Shown in pieces: positions 36,222 through 45,722 of a stretch of 64,000 nucleotides of DNA (positions within the stretch are counted from its first letter, which is position 1; every line of letters begins with the position of its first letter). The notes under the pieces were generated by a model, which was not told the origin of the DNA, did no database searches, and saw only the letters and a list, made by a program, of their open reading frames with translations. The DNA is from Undibacterium sp. 5I1 (GTDB taxonomy: Bacteria > Pseudomonadota > Gammaproteobacteria > Burkholderiales > Burkholderiaceae_D), in NCBI RefSeq assembly GCF_034314085.1, contig NZ_JAVIWI010000001.1, forward strand, positions 3,968,001 to 4,032,000. The letters run 5' to 3'. The translations under genes were made by a program, and so were the position numbers.

Positions 36222-38210
36222 TTATGGGAAGCGCTTAGCCAGATGCTGCGCCAGCATGGTCGCTAGGTAAGTTTGCGACCACATTGGTGTGAAGGTATGG
36301 TCAACACCCTTGATCACTTCAATTTTAAGACTGTCTCTGTGCTGCAAAAGATGGGCATTGCTGCCCAGATGTTTGGTCATCAGATCGATGCTGCTGTCGT
36401 TGGCATCAAACACAAATACTAATTCCACTCCACGCGCCTGCATGGCCTTAAAGTTTCTGGCGACAGGTCCTAGCAGGTGATGAGTTTTCATAAAATGCGC
36501 TAAACGATGTCGTATATGATCGAGCAGTTTTTGTATCAATTTTTTAGCAAGATTTCTAAAAATCTTACGAGAGGCAATTTTGTCTCTGAGCATGCGACGC
36601 CAGGTATTGCCATGCGTCGCCGCTTTAAAATAAAACTGGGTTGATTTAAAGGTCGCTGCTTTTTTCGTCTGTATTACGTTACCGGCACGCCAGTGAAACG
36701 TTAGCTGATTCATCAATATCAGACCGGTCACACGCGGGTCGTGTACCGCTGCCAGATACGACAGATACGCGCCAGAACATAAGCCCGCCAGCACAAAGCT
36801 GGGTTGTCCGTAAGCTTGCTGCATAAACTGCATGGCAGAGCCGATATCCTCCACGCCTTGCAATCCGTGTACATCATTTTCCTGCTCATCTGGTGTTGGT
36901 TGACTATAGCCAATGCCTCGCTTGTCATAACGCAAAACAGTAAAGCCTTGCGCAGCCAGTGTGCGCGCCATCGTCACATATAAGCGATGATTGCCGACGC
37001 GATGATTGGCACCGACATTGGTGAGGATAATGGCTGGTCGCGCAGTGTCGTTTTTGTCTTTGTCTTTGTCTTTGTTGATTCCGATATCGGTGCTGGTGGC
37101 GGTCGGGCTAGGCTGGGTAACGATGCCAACCATGCCATCAAACTGCACGATTTCTTCCTGCAATACTTGTTCGCCATGCCGGATACGACAGCGCTTGGTC
37201 AGCATGTTTGCTGAGGTAGATGTTGTATCGTTCTGCTGATCTTGTAATGAGCCTTGCTGCAACGGGATTTGCTGTATCAACCATTGGCACATTTCTGCCC
37301 AGATCGCATGCGGTACACTGGACTCATGCGCATCTTCGGTCATCATTGCGGCATAACCTGGCGTGGTAATCAGATGCATCTGATATTCATCACGCCGCCA
37401 GGTCGTCGCCAGTTTGGCCTCTTGACCAGAGATATCATCACGCGCGGCGATCATAACGGCAGCCGGTGGCGATGCCAGATTGAGGATGTTTAATTCGCTT
37501 AAAGCTGCACGCGTGCTGGCGCAAAATGTATAGCCCGTCAGCTCATCATCACTGACGCTATGTTCAGATGGTTTTGCTTCATTACTTTTATGCGCGGCGC
37601 CAACGCCACTCATGCCGCGCAAGACCATCAGTTCACGCACATAGGCTCGACCAGATATTACCGGTGCCAGCATTAGCAGCGCAGGTGAGGCTAACTCAGT
37701 TGCCAGGCCTGCTGCGAGTAAAGCGCCCATGCGCATACCAAACAAACTGATCTGCTCCACACCGGACAAGCGGCGTAGTTGTTCTGCCGCCTGACGTATA
37801 TTGTGCTGCCAGGCAGCCACCCGCGCCGTATCACTCTGGGCAGAGTCACCGCAGCCATCATAATCAAAAAAACAAACCGGAAAGCCAGCCTCTGCCAATT
37901 GCATCGCCAAGTGCTTATACGAAAGATACGAGACCATATACTCATGCCCAAAGGGCGGGCAAAGTACCACGCCAGAATTGCGCATCGCTGTTTTAGGCGG
38001 GTGATACCACGCTAACAAAGGCGTATCTGCATCGCCAAACCAGAATGCCTTTGCGGCATGCTGCTCTGTATTCATTGGCGATGTTGTCGGGATGTCTGCC
38101 GCCGTAAATGCGGGTCTAAATACCGACGTATGGATTGATGTGAGCGTCGATGCGTGTGTCGATTCTGACGACGGCGCATCGGCTAGTAACTGCTTGTCTG
38201 ATGTCGTCAT
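36222..38210 (-). CDS. double alpha/beta-hydrolase protein, exosortase-associated-hydrolase-like
   Basis: 662 residues with two tandem alpha/beta-hydrolase domains (about 50-315 and 340-660). Domain 1 has PPFGHEYM and the nucleophile-elbow position GMRMG at 158-162, with Arg160 where Ser is expected. Domain 2 has RYDKRGIGYS and GLCSG at 476-480, with Cys478 as the elbow residue, plus a late HTF His. Both resemble hydrolases 2 and 1 of exosortase-A systems, so this may be a fusion of the two. Between the domains is a (KD)n run encoded by TTTGTC repeats at about 37050-37075. The ATG overlaps the GH2 stop by four bases. It is last in the carrier-protein operon. Confidence 0.75.
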   Translation of the reverse strand: MTTSDKQLLADAPSSESTHASTLTSIHTSVFRPAFTAADIPTTSPMNTEQHAAKAFWFGDADTPLLAWYHPPKTAMRNSGVVLCPPFGHEYMVSYLSYKHLAMQLAEAGFPVCFFDYDGCGDSAQSDTARVAAWQHNIRQAAEQLRRLSGVEQISLFGMRMGALLAAGLATELASPALLMLAPVISGRAYVRELMVLRGMSGVGAAHKSNEAKPSEHSVSDDELTGYTFCASTRAALSELNILNLASPPAAVMIAARDDISGQEAKLATTWRRDEYQMHLITTPGYAAMMTEDAHESSVPHAIWAEMCQWLIQQIPLQQGSLQDQQNDTTSTSANMLTKRCRIRHGEQVLQEEIVQFDGMVGIVTQPSPTATSTDIGINKDKDKDKNDTARPAIILTNVGANHRVGNHRLYVTMARTLAAQGFTVLRYDKRGIGYSQPTPDEQENDVHGLQGVEDIGSAMQFMQQAYGQPSFVLAGLCSGAYLSYLAAVHDPRVTGLILMNQLTFHWRAGNVIQTKKAATFKSTQFYFKAATHGNTWRRMLRDKIASRKIFRNLAKKLIQKLLDHIRHRLAHFMKTHHLLGPVARNFKAMQARGVELVFVFDANDSSIDLMTKHLGSNAHLLQHRDSLKIEVIKGVDHTFTPMWSQTYLATMLAQHLAKRFP

Positions 38211-40846
38211 GTGATGCTGCTTTCCAGATGGTTTCCAGCATCACGGTCGTTGGTGTTCGCAATCGAAATCGAAATCTTGCACGGACTGATGGCATTGAGC
38301 GCTGTAACTGTCCCTTGGATCTTGTCGGCACTTGCCAGATTTTTCTGGGTAATATCATTTTTGCTGAGGTGCGTCAGACGTGTCAGACGAATATGACGCT
38401 CTGTACCAGGTGCAAGGTGGAAGAAATTATCCTCTGGCTGATATCCAGTGACCTCAATTGCCAGCGACAGCGTAAGTTTTCGGGTTGAGATATGTAGCAT
38501 CACATGGTCATCATCCGTCTGCACAAAATGCGCTTGTAAGCCTAGATCGCGCTCGACCGGATTACTTAACTGACCGATGCCCAATGGGAAATAGAAGGCC
38601 TCGCAATGCGCTGACGACGGTGCAGTTTGAAACCGCGCTACCGCCACATTATGTCCGGGCGGTCCAAAGCGATAGGCATAGGTGGTATCAAAAAAATGTT
38701 CCAGCATACTATCCGCACGTACCTGCATCACGCTATGTGGTGCCAGATCAATCTGGAGTTGTCCTTGCGCGATACGAGTCTCGCCATGCCGGTATAAATC
38801 GAGTGATAGTGTGCCTTGGTAAGCGACCGCGCTATCATTCACGAGATGCAGCGCAAGGCCGTTTAAACCCTCATCCGTCATTAATAGGCTTAACGGTACC
38901 ATCGCTCTTTTTGCGTAGTAATAAGCGGCTTTGGGTTTGCCGCTGGCATCAATCAACCCCCAGCCGGCACCTAGCCAAAGATCACGCAAAAACCAGATCA
39001 AAGCACCGTGGCAACTTGATCCTGCACGCCGCCATTCAGCCAGAGTTTGTGCCATCACTTCGCCAGTTGTCACACGTGCCAGCGCCAGATAACGCGTCGG
39101 GTCGGCATAGCGTAAGCGCGCCGGATCGAGCTGAAATAATTGCGCCATATAGTGATCGCGCACATCCTCAAAATCCCAGCCTGTACCACTATCACGCGGT
39201 ACCCGTTGCTTCCAGACTGGATGTGTACCGGGTGCTTCGCCATTTTTTAACAGTGCCTCTATCGTGCTGTCATCTGGCATATTTGAGAAGCCCAGACACT
39301 CAGAGGTAAAGCGCAGACCAGCGCGACGCGCATCCTCCAGTGGCCGTAAATAAGCACCAACGCCAAAATAATGCGCAACTCCCGCATCCAGCTGGAATGG
39401 CATGACGCCGCCGCTAGGGCTGGAGGCAATATAGGTGGCATCTGGCCGCATGGCATTACACAACTGCGGCAAACTCTCTGCAAAAAAATGATTGCGCCAT
39501 AGATTTGGCGCTACACCAAGCATTGCTGCCTGTTGCTCTATCTCTGAACTGCCGCATAACACCGCGATGCACGGGGAGAGTTGTGTGCGGTCTAAAAATT
39601 GTGTCGCTTCTTGGCGGATGTTGTCAGAAAAAGCAGGATCATCCACCGGGTAATCCATATTGGCGAACATAAAATCCTGCCACACCAATAGTCCAAGTTC
39701 ATCACATAGCCGGTAAAAGTCATCGCTCTCATACAACATCGTGCCGCCGACCCGCAGCATATTCATACCAGCATCGCGGGCTAATGTCAGCGTTGGTAAT
39801 AGATCAGATGCATCGCCAGCGAGTGAGATCAGATCCACCGGTGTCCAGCAGGCACCGCGACAAAATACCGAGACGCCATTCACATACAGATGGAAGTCGC
39901 CATCATTTTGCCGCACCTCTATCGTCCTGAAGCCGAGCTTGCCTAAGTCAAACAGGTATTGTTGTGTCCCAATAGTGACTTCAATATGTGCCCGGTATAA
40001 CGCAGGAGTGCAGGCCGGATTGCCGTGCGTATGTGGCCACCAAAGCTGCGCTTGTGCAATCTGCATCTCTCCTTGCGCCAGTAGCTGATGCATTTCATTT
40101 TCTTTTTTTGCCAGTGTGAGCGCAAGACGTTGATCGCCTAAGCATAAACTAATGGCTAAAGTAGCGCTATCAACCGACACGGACGTATTAATTTCGATTG
40201 TTGCATTGACGATACCGTCGCCATCTCGCACGCTGCTTCGGATATCGGCATGGATGATCTTGACTACGCTCGCAGCTTCGATAACCAAAGGCCGATATGG
40301 TCCGACTGGCGCAACCGGCGGCGACCATCCGGGAATACGACCAAGCAAGCTGGTGCGCAACCAGCGTAATTGCTGTTGTTCTACTAGCTTAGTGCGCCAG
40401 CGTGCGCGTGGACGCCGGATTTTTAAAGTTGCATTGACTGATTTAAAACGCAGACTGATTACGCCGTTTGTGCCGCCGCTCTGGTGTGCCTGCATGTCTA
40501 CACGATATTGCCTGAACATATTGTCCGCGCTGAAGAGCAGTGCATCATTCCAGTACACATCGACCAAACTTGCCAGCCCATCAAACCGTAAACTGGCAGC
40601 TTGCGACAAACTGCATTCACAACGGAACCAGTAATCGTAATCATCATAATTGGTTGCACCGTAGGCAAATTCTTTTGCCTCACGTTGTGCCGATGCCACC
40701 GTGCCCGGTACTTGGGCGGCTTTCCAGATCAGCGCATTTAACTCAGACGGTAATACAGACGCATCTGCAAACTGGCCTGTCTCGACCTCGGCATATTGCC
40801 ACTCAGCGTCCAGGATGGTTTGACCGGGATGAGTGATTTTGGCCAT
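38207..40846 (-). CDS. glycoside hydrolase family 2 protein, beta-mannosidase-like
   Basis: 879-residue cytoplasmic enzyme with an N-terminal jelly-roll sugar-binding domain (to about 190; YDYWFRCECSLS), an immunoglobulin-like domain (about 195-310) and a TIM barrel (from about 325; ACWTPVDL, LRVGGTMLYESDDFY). The acid/base site reads LCGSSEIEQ, keeping Glu but with Ser where clan GH-A normally has Asn before it. The nucleophile region is FTSECLGF. Together with the absent signal peptide, this makes the true substrate unclear. It overlaps the DUF1839 and hydrolase genes, so it is translationally coupled. Confidence 0.8.
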   Translation of the reverse strand: MAKITHPGQTILDAEWQYAEVETGQFADASVLPSELNALIWKAAQVPGTVASAQREAKEFAYGATNYDDYDYWFRCECSLSQAASLRFDGLASLVDVYWNDALLFSADNMFRQYRVDMQAHQSGGTNGVISLRFKSVNATLKIRRPRARWRTKLVEQQQLRWLRTSLLGRIPGWSPPVAPVGPYRPLVIEAASVVKIIHADIRSSVRDGDGIVNATIEINTSVSVDSATLAISLCLGDQRLALTLAKKENEMHQLLAQGEMQIAQAQLWWPHTHGNPACTPALYRAHIEVTIGTQQYLFDLGKLGFRTIEVRQNDGDFHLYVNGVSVFCRGACWTPVDLISLAGDASDLLPTLTLARDAGMNMLRVGGTMLYESDDFYRLCDELGLLVWQDFMFANMDYPVDDPAFSDNIRQEATQFLDRTQLSPCIAVLCGSSEIEQQAAMLGVAPNLWRNHFFAESLPQLCNAMRPDATYIASSPSGGVMPFQLDAGVAHYFGVGAYLRPLEDARRAGLRFTSECLGFSNMPDDSTIEALLKNGEAPGTHPVWKQRVPRDSGTGWDFEDVRDHYMAQLFQLDPARLRYADPTRYLALARVTTGEVMAQTLAEWRRAGSSCHGALIWFLRDLWLGAGWGLIDASGKPKAAYYYAKRAMVPLSLLMTDEGLNGLALHLVNDSAVAYQGTLSLDLYRHGETRIAQGQLQIDLAPHSVMQVRADSMLEHFFDTTYAYRFGPPGHNVAVARFQTAPSSAHCEAFYFPLGIGQLSNPVERDLGLQAHFVQTDDDHVMLHISTRKLTLSLAIEVTGYQPEDNFFHLAPGTERHIRLTRLTHLSKNDITQKNLASADKIQGTVTALNAISPCKISISIANTNDRDAGNHLESSIT

Positions 40847-41907
40847 CAGCCGTCCACCTTACCGTTCGCCCTGGATTGCTCGCCCACAAATATCGTCAGT
40901 TGATCTATCCCGGATTGCCAGTGCTGCGCCATTTCTATCAAGCCAGGCGTCAGATCAACTGGCTTTTTACCCATGACGGCGCGGGCGGTTTTTAGCAGCA
41001 AAGTTTTAGTTGCATTTGAGATGGCTTCAAAATGCGCTGCCGCAGTGTTTAATTGTTCTGCCGCATCATCAGCCATGACTAAAGACTGCTGCAACCAGCG
41101 CAAATAACTGGCGCCGATGCTAAACCCCGCACCCAATTGCCGCAGAGTGGCAAAGGCATAGGCATGATATGCCGCCAGACCCTCGGTTTTTAAACGCTCT
41201 ACATCAGCGATAAACACAGGCATAAACAGGCTGATGGGATTATGTTTTGGGCGGCGCGCCAGATGCTTTGCCAGCAAAGAGATAGAAATTATTGCCAGCG
41301 CCTGATCGTCAGCGTAGTGCAGGTGATCGAGTCGTACAAACTCGGCAAACAGTGGCATAAACGTCGCATCATGCGGTGCGCCAACCCGGAAGGTTTTAAC
41401 AAAATCCTCACCGCTCAACTGGTGATAACTGCTGTTATGAAAATAGCCTAAACGTTGCTGTTCTAAATCAATTTCTTGAATCGCAATCGTGGTCTTAACG
41501 TGATTACTACGGTAATCGGTACCCGAGGTATCGGGCAAATAAAAAGAATCGGCTTCTGTCAGTACCAGACGACCGCGTTGTAATTGTGTACAGGCGTTTT
41601 CTAACAAAGAGCGCCAGACATTCAGCTCTTGTACATCAATGCCATACAGCGCAAATAAATCTTCGTGCGGCGGTTTGTAGAAGGTCCATTGGTCGCCATC
41701 AAAATCCAGCGCAAATACCATGGACATACAGGCAACGGGATTCAGTTTTAAGCTATGTAAAACCTCGATCCATACATCGATATAGCAATTGGTTTCTACC
41801 CAGGCGCGGTCAGATCCATGCAAGCTATGCTGCTGATAAGTTTGATGATCCATATCGCCAAGCGCTTGAAAACACGTGACGGATGAAGGATGTAGAGGTG
41901 GCTTCAT
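40846..41907 (-). CDS. DUF1839 family protein
   Basis: 353 residues. The segment WVETNCYIDVWIEVLHSLKL followed by DFDGDQWTFYKPP and LYGIDVQELNVWRSL matches DUF1839 as I remember it, a family without a known activity. The Cys in NCYIDVWIEVL could be catalytic, since the family is sometimes grouped with papain-like folds, but this is speculative. It overlaps the aminoacyl ligase by four bases (ATGA) and the GH2 gene by one. Its location fixes it in the aminoacyl-carrier-protein pathway. Confidence 0.85.
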   Translation of the reverse strand: MKPPLHPSSVTCFQALGDMDHQTYQQHSLHGSDRAWVETNCYIDVWIEVLHSLKLNPVACMSMVFALDFDGDQWTFYKPPHEDLFALYGIDVQELNVWRSLLENACTQLQRGRLVLTEADSFYLPDTSGTDYRSNHVKTTIAIQEIDLEQQRLGYFHNSSYHQLSGEDFVKTFRVGAPHDATFMPLFAEFVRLDHLHYADDQALAIISISLLAKHLARRPKHNPISLFMPVFIADVERLKTEGLAAYHAYAFATLRQLGAGFSIGASYLRWLQQSLVMADDAAEQLNTAAAHFEAISNATKTLLLKTARAVMGKKPVDLTPGLIEMAQHWQSGIDQLTIFVGEQSRANGKVDG

Positions 41908-42815
41908 GGCCAGAGTATGTCGCGCACAGTTTGTGGCCAGTGTGCGGTATCCATGCCGTGAGTTTTAAACAAGGCCATGACAATCCGTTCCAGACCAAAA
42001 CCAAGGCAGGCGGTATGTGCAGTAGTGCCATCGGCTGTTTGGATATGAAATAATTTTCCGAAATGATCTTGATGGTAATTGAAGGAGCAAACCGCGGTAG
42101 GCTTCTCTTGCGAGATCACCGGTATCACGACTTCAAACTTCAATTGTTGTTCCCGCTGATTGGCTGCCAGCATGCGACCACCGCGCCCGAAGAAAGGATC
42201 GGAGGCGACTTCAGAGCGCGCAGGTAAACCGAGCGACAGTAAAATATCAATGCCGCGTTGCAGCCATATATTACGCCAGGCGATGACCATATCGGGGCTA
42301 CCTGCACGGACAAATTCCCGCACGCGGAAGGATTGCATACGGGTTGGTTCTGGCGATGGCTCGTTACGAAATACCCAATTTTGCATGTCAACTAAGCGAC
42401 CATTCTCAGGCAGCGTACCGCTAAAGCTGGGGTAAACCGGATAACAGGCGGCAGGGGTCAAACACACCGCCGTCATGGTTTGTAGATGCGTCCACGGGCG
42501 ACCTTCATGCACACATTCGCTGAGTTCTTTATGCTGGGCTTCGTTGCCGGTAAAACTAAAAATAGTGCCAGCCAGTTGCGGGAAAGAATCCAGAAATTCG
42601 CTTTGTTCCAATACCTTGCGATCAAGGCAAGGAGGGAAGGACATTTTAGTTGCACCATCAGGCATCGCCAGGCGGCTTACTAAGTCATCAAATTGGCGCA
42701 ATACATCTTCAAACATCGGGCCACGGCCAAAAATACCTTGTACACCGACAGGAATAATATGACCTGCAGCGACCAGATCATCGGTCAATAACTCGGGAGA
42801 AAAATCAATTGACAT
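41904..42815 (-). CDS. amino acid:[carrier protein] ligase (seryl-tRNA-synthetase-like)
   Basis: 303-residue class II aminoacyl-tRNA-synthetase core without a tRNA-binding arm. Motif 2 is VFRNEPSPEPTRMQSFRVREF and motif 3 is GFGLERIVMALF. Three residues, Cys124, Glu167 and Cys270, fit the Cys-Glu-Cys zinc set of atypical seryl-tRNA-synthetase homologues characterised in Bradyrhizobium, which adenylate Gly or Ala and load it onto the phosphopantetheine of a carrier protein. The Glu-to-Cys spacing of 103 agrees with that set. A carrier protein gene lies two genes upstream, so I infer the same reaction here. The amino acid cannot be predicted safely. Confidence 0.88.
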   Translation of the reverse strand: MSIDFSPELLTDDLVAAGHIIPVGVQGIFGRGPMFEDVLRQFDDLVSRLAMPDGATKMSFPPCLDRKVLEQSEFLDSFPQLAGTIFSFTGNEAQHKELSECVHEGRPWTHLQTMTAVCLTPAACYPVYPSFSGTLPENGRLVDMQNWVFRNEPSPEPTRMQSFRVREFVRAGSPDMVIAWRNIWLQRGIDILLSLGLPARSEVASDPFFGRGGRMLAANQREQQLKFEVVIPVISQEKPTAVCSFNYHQDHFGKLFHIQTADGTTAHTACLGFGLERIVMALFKTHGMDTAHWPQTVRDILWP

Positions 42816-42869
42816 CGTTTGTCCTTTTAGTTTTTTTTAGAGATTGTTAATTTTTCTTTTGGCCGAATT

Positions 42870-44063
42870 TTAGTCATCTTTTAATATCAGCAATAAATTA
42901 GCATTGGTCGCTAAGATGCGATCATTGCCAACCATTAATGCGGCTGAATGAGCATCACGCAGATGACGACTCATACTGAATTTACTATCGTTTTTGTAGC
43001 CTAAAATTCCGCAGATTAATAAAGCTTTCCCCACAATCTGTGGCAGGATTTGCGATGTCTCTACTTTGAGATTATTGATTTTTAGCGCATACGGCATGGA
43101 GGATAAAATCCCTTGCGCTGCATCGGGTGCGGCAGCGAGTTGTTCGTATTCAATCAGGCAGGCTTGCACGGAAGTGCGCATCGTTTGCAAGGTGCAGACT
43201 AACTCGGCAAGACGCAATGCAGTTGGTGGCGTAGTACCTGGATTAGCTCTTGCCTGAGCTCTCACAAACGCCCGTGCTTTATTGACTGCCGCTGCTGCAA
43301 TACCTTGCCAGATGCCACTCCATAATAAGTGCGATACCGGTACTACCGTTACGCTAGACATGTCCGCAAACGGTGTCGCTATAATTTGCTCTGCAACACC
43401 ACTCGCGCTGAGCAAAAATGGTGGGCTGCAAGTGCCGCGCATACCCATGGTGTCCCACTCGCCTTTTTGTTCTAAGCTGTAGTCGGCTTTGCGGACCAAA
43501 ATTAAGGACTGATCATTATTCGCGGCGTCTTCTGAGCGTCTTGCTGTCACCAATAAGTCATCTGCCTGAGCGCCGTAAGAAATCGTAGTCGCATTTTTAA
43601 CTAACTTAAATTGCGTACTATTTTGTTTGTCATCTTGTTGGACGTGACAGCTACTGCGTCGCATTTCTCCACCAACGCCAACCTCAGATGTGACTGAGGC
43701 AATCAGATATTGGTGGGTCACCAGGTCGCGTAAATACTGCTGATACCAAGGATGATCAGATGCATGCCGGACCAGAGTAATCACCTGTATCTGGTGCATC
43801 GCAAATACCATCGCGGTAGCAGAGCAATGCTGGCCTAACGCTTCACAAATCTCCACCAGAGTACTTAGGCTAGCGCCCGCACCACCCAGAGAGGCAGGAA
43901 TATAAGCGCTTAATAATTGCGCGTCTTTTAGCGCAGTAATTGCCTCTTGCGGGAAACGACTATCCTTATCAACCGCATCTGCATGAGTGGCTGCAATTTC
44001 TTTAGCGATGGACTTAGCTTGTGCAATCAGTGTGGATGCGGATGCAGAGGTGGATGCAGGCAT
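42870..44063 (-). CDS. acyl-CoA dehydrogenase family protein
   Basis: FAD-dependent desaturase fold of 397 residues. The N-terminal helical domain (to about 115), middle beta domain with LIASVTSEVGVGGEMRRSS and C-terminal helical domain with LLICGILGYKND are recognisable. In carrier-protein pathways, such enzymes oxidise carrier-bound aminoacyl or acyl groups. Here it follows the carrier gene by 116 bases and precedes the aminoacyl ligase by 54. The substrate is inferred as an aminoacyl thioester; the catalytic base cannot be identified by eye. Confidence 0.85.
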   Translation of the reverse strand: MPASTSASASTLIAQAKSIAKEIAATHADAVDKDSRFPQEAITALKDAQLLSAYIPASLGGAGASLSTLVEICEALGQHCSATAMVFAMHQIQVITLVRHASDHPWYQQYLRDLVTHQYLIASVTSEVGVGGEMRRSSCHVQQDDKQNSTQFKLVKNATTISYGAQADDLLVTARRSEDAANNDQSLILVRKADYSLEQKGEWDTMGMRGTCSPPFLLSASGVAEQIIATPFADMSSVTVVPVSHLLWSGIWQGIAAAAVNKARAFVRAQARANPGTTPPTALRLAELVCTLQTMRTSVQACLIEYEQLAAAPDAAQGILSSMPYALKINNLKVETSQILPQIVGKALLICGILGYKNDSKFSMSRHLRDAHSAALMVGNDRILATNANLLLILKDD

Positions 44064-44179
44064 AAGTGAGTAGTGGACTAAAAGTATTACGTGAAATAAG
44101 TGAGTAAATAAGTGAGTAAATAAGAGGGTGGAGTTTCTAAAAAAATTCCTACATCTTATCTACTTCAATACTAAAACCT

Positions 44180-44419
44180 TCAGGCAGTCAGTTCCTGTAT
44201 GGCAGCGTCCATTGCGGCCATACTTTCAAACACGCTACGCTTAAGCATGCGGTCAGGGAACTCCAGATCAAATGCATCTTCCAGTGCCAGCATGACATTG
44301 ACACTGGCATGTGATGTCATGCCCGCTTCATACAAATCTGCATCATCTGCCAGCGTGGCGATATCAACAGCCAGCCGCGCATGGTCTTTTAAAACTTGAC
44401 GAATTTTTTCTATGCTCAT
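44180..44419 (-). CDS. carrier protein of the aminoacyl ligase system
   Basis: 79-residue acyl/aminoacyl-carrier-like protein. The phosphopantetheine Ser is probably Ser36 in EAGMTSHASVNVMLALE, which has the GMTS shape of aminoacyl carrier proteins rather than the GxDSL of fatty-acid ACP. Acidic, with helix 2 following (ALEDAFDLEFPD). It is the first gene of the operon and faces the ABC transporter genes divergently. No strong Shine-Dalgarno is visible before the ATG. The 44420-44846 gap is non-coding and should contain promoters for both directions. Confidence 0.85.
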   Translation of the reverse strand: MSIEKIRQVLKDHARLAVDIATLADDADLYEAGMTSHASVNVMLALEDAFDLEFPDRMLKRSVFESMAAMDAAIQELTA

Positions 44420-44846
44420 GATTTTTTTTGAAAATTAAAATGCTGGATGCGTCTTTGATTGTAGCTGGAGTCAGGGTCGCATCAAGAAGCGCCCCAGAAT
44501 TAATTTCTGCATGGAAATTAATTCTATTAAAAATCGCTTGATGACGTAGTGACTCAAAATTACTCACAAATCATAACGGTAAATTTATCGCTAACTTGAT
44601 GAAGAGCATATCAGATTGCTATGTTCTCCATAGTTAAACATCGTCAATTGCAAGCGCTTGTCACTTGCGTACAACGATATAGAAAATCGCTGTCCAACTC
44701 TTCTGACCATCATCGACCAAACTGCTGATGCCCTGAATTTATCGTTTTGTTCCCCGATCTTTGCACTTTGTCTTGTAGCGCTGGAGCATTTGGTGCATCC
44801 CATTTATTCTGATTTCCATCCTAAATTGAAAAGACGAGTAAACGCC

Positions 44847-45722
44847 ATGCTAGAACTCCACAATGTCGTAAAAACCTATAACAAGACTGTGACGGCGGTT
44901 GATGATGTTTCTATGCAGTTGAGCAGCGGCGTGCTGGGACTGATCGGTCATAACGGTGCTGGCAAGACGTCGCTGATGCAGATGATAGCGACATTGACCA
45001 AGCCGACTAGTGGTCAAATTTTATTTGACGGGATTGATATTGCCAAAAAGCCGAATGCGATACGCCAGCGCTTAGGCTTTTTGCCGCAAGACTTTGGCGT
45101 CTACCCCAACCTGAGCGCGCTAGAATTTTTGCAGTATTTTGCAGCCTTAAAGGGTGTCCGCGATCCGTCTGGTAGCAGGATCAGACAATTGCTGGAGATG
45201 GTCAATTTGCATGAGCATGCGCATCGCTATGCCTCGACGTTTTCAGGTGGTATGCGCCGTCGCCTCGGGATTGCACAAGCTTTGCTGAATGATCCTGATA
45301 TCTTGATTGTCGATGAGCCGACAGCAGGTCTGGACCCGGAAGAGCGATTACGGTTTCGCCAGCTATTGTCAGAAATCGGCTTTAAAAAATTAGTGATTTT
45401 ATCGACCCATATTGTCTCCGACATTGAGAACATGGCAAGCCATCTGGCGATCATGCGCAAGGGTAAATTGATCGCTTACGATACCCCGGATAGTTTTGTA
45501 AAACATGGGCGCGGCCACATCTGGTCAGCCACAGTAAACACTCAGGAATATGAGTTGCTGAGCAAGCGTGTTCAGGTACTTCAGGTACAAAGACATGAAT
45601 CCCAGATCCACTTGCGGATTGCGCATCCGCATTCACCTTGTAATGGCGCACTGGTTGCGGAGCCTAGTCTGGAAGAAGCCTTGATGGCACAGCAGTATGC
45701 GATTCAGGAGCTGGCAGCATGA
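44847..45722 (+). CDS. ABC transporter ATP-binding protein
   Basis: 291-residue ABC ATPase. Walker A GHNGAGKTS (about 34-42), the Q-loop LGFLPQDFG, the signature SGGMRRRLGIAQALL, Walker B ILIVDEPTAGLDPEER and the switch His in LSTHIVSD are complete. The frame extends 63 codons upstream without family similarity, so I start at the ATG at 44847. The C-terminus after about 215 is a short regulatory tail. It overlaps the permease gene by four bases (ATGA). It belongs to the export-type ABC-2 class by similarity, and it starts divergently from the carrier protein operon. Confidence 0.92.
   Translation: MLELHNVVKTYNKTVTAVDDVSMQLSSGVLGLIGHNGAGKTSLMQMIATLTKPTSGQILFDGIDIAKKPNAIRQRLGFLPQDFGVYPNLSALEFLQYFAALKGVRDPSGSRIRQLLEMVNLHEHAHRYASTFSGGMRRRLGIAQALLNDPDILIVDEPTAGLDPEERLRFRQLLSEIGFKKLVILSTHIVSDIENMASHLAIMRKGKLIAYDTPDSFVKHGRGHIWSATVNTQEYELLSKRVQVLQVQRHESQIHLRIAHPHSPCNGALVAEPSLEEALMAQQYAIQELAA

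Noticed and set aside
38485-39309. 274-codon plus-strand frame antisense to the GH2 gene
   Set aside because: It lies wholly inside a well-supported gene, has no family motif and its composition follows the codon pattern of the opposite strand.
44364-44567. 67-codon minus-strand frame before the carrier gene
   Set aside because: It overlaps the carrier start in another frame and has no motif or ribosome-binding site.
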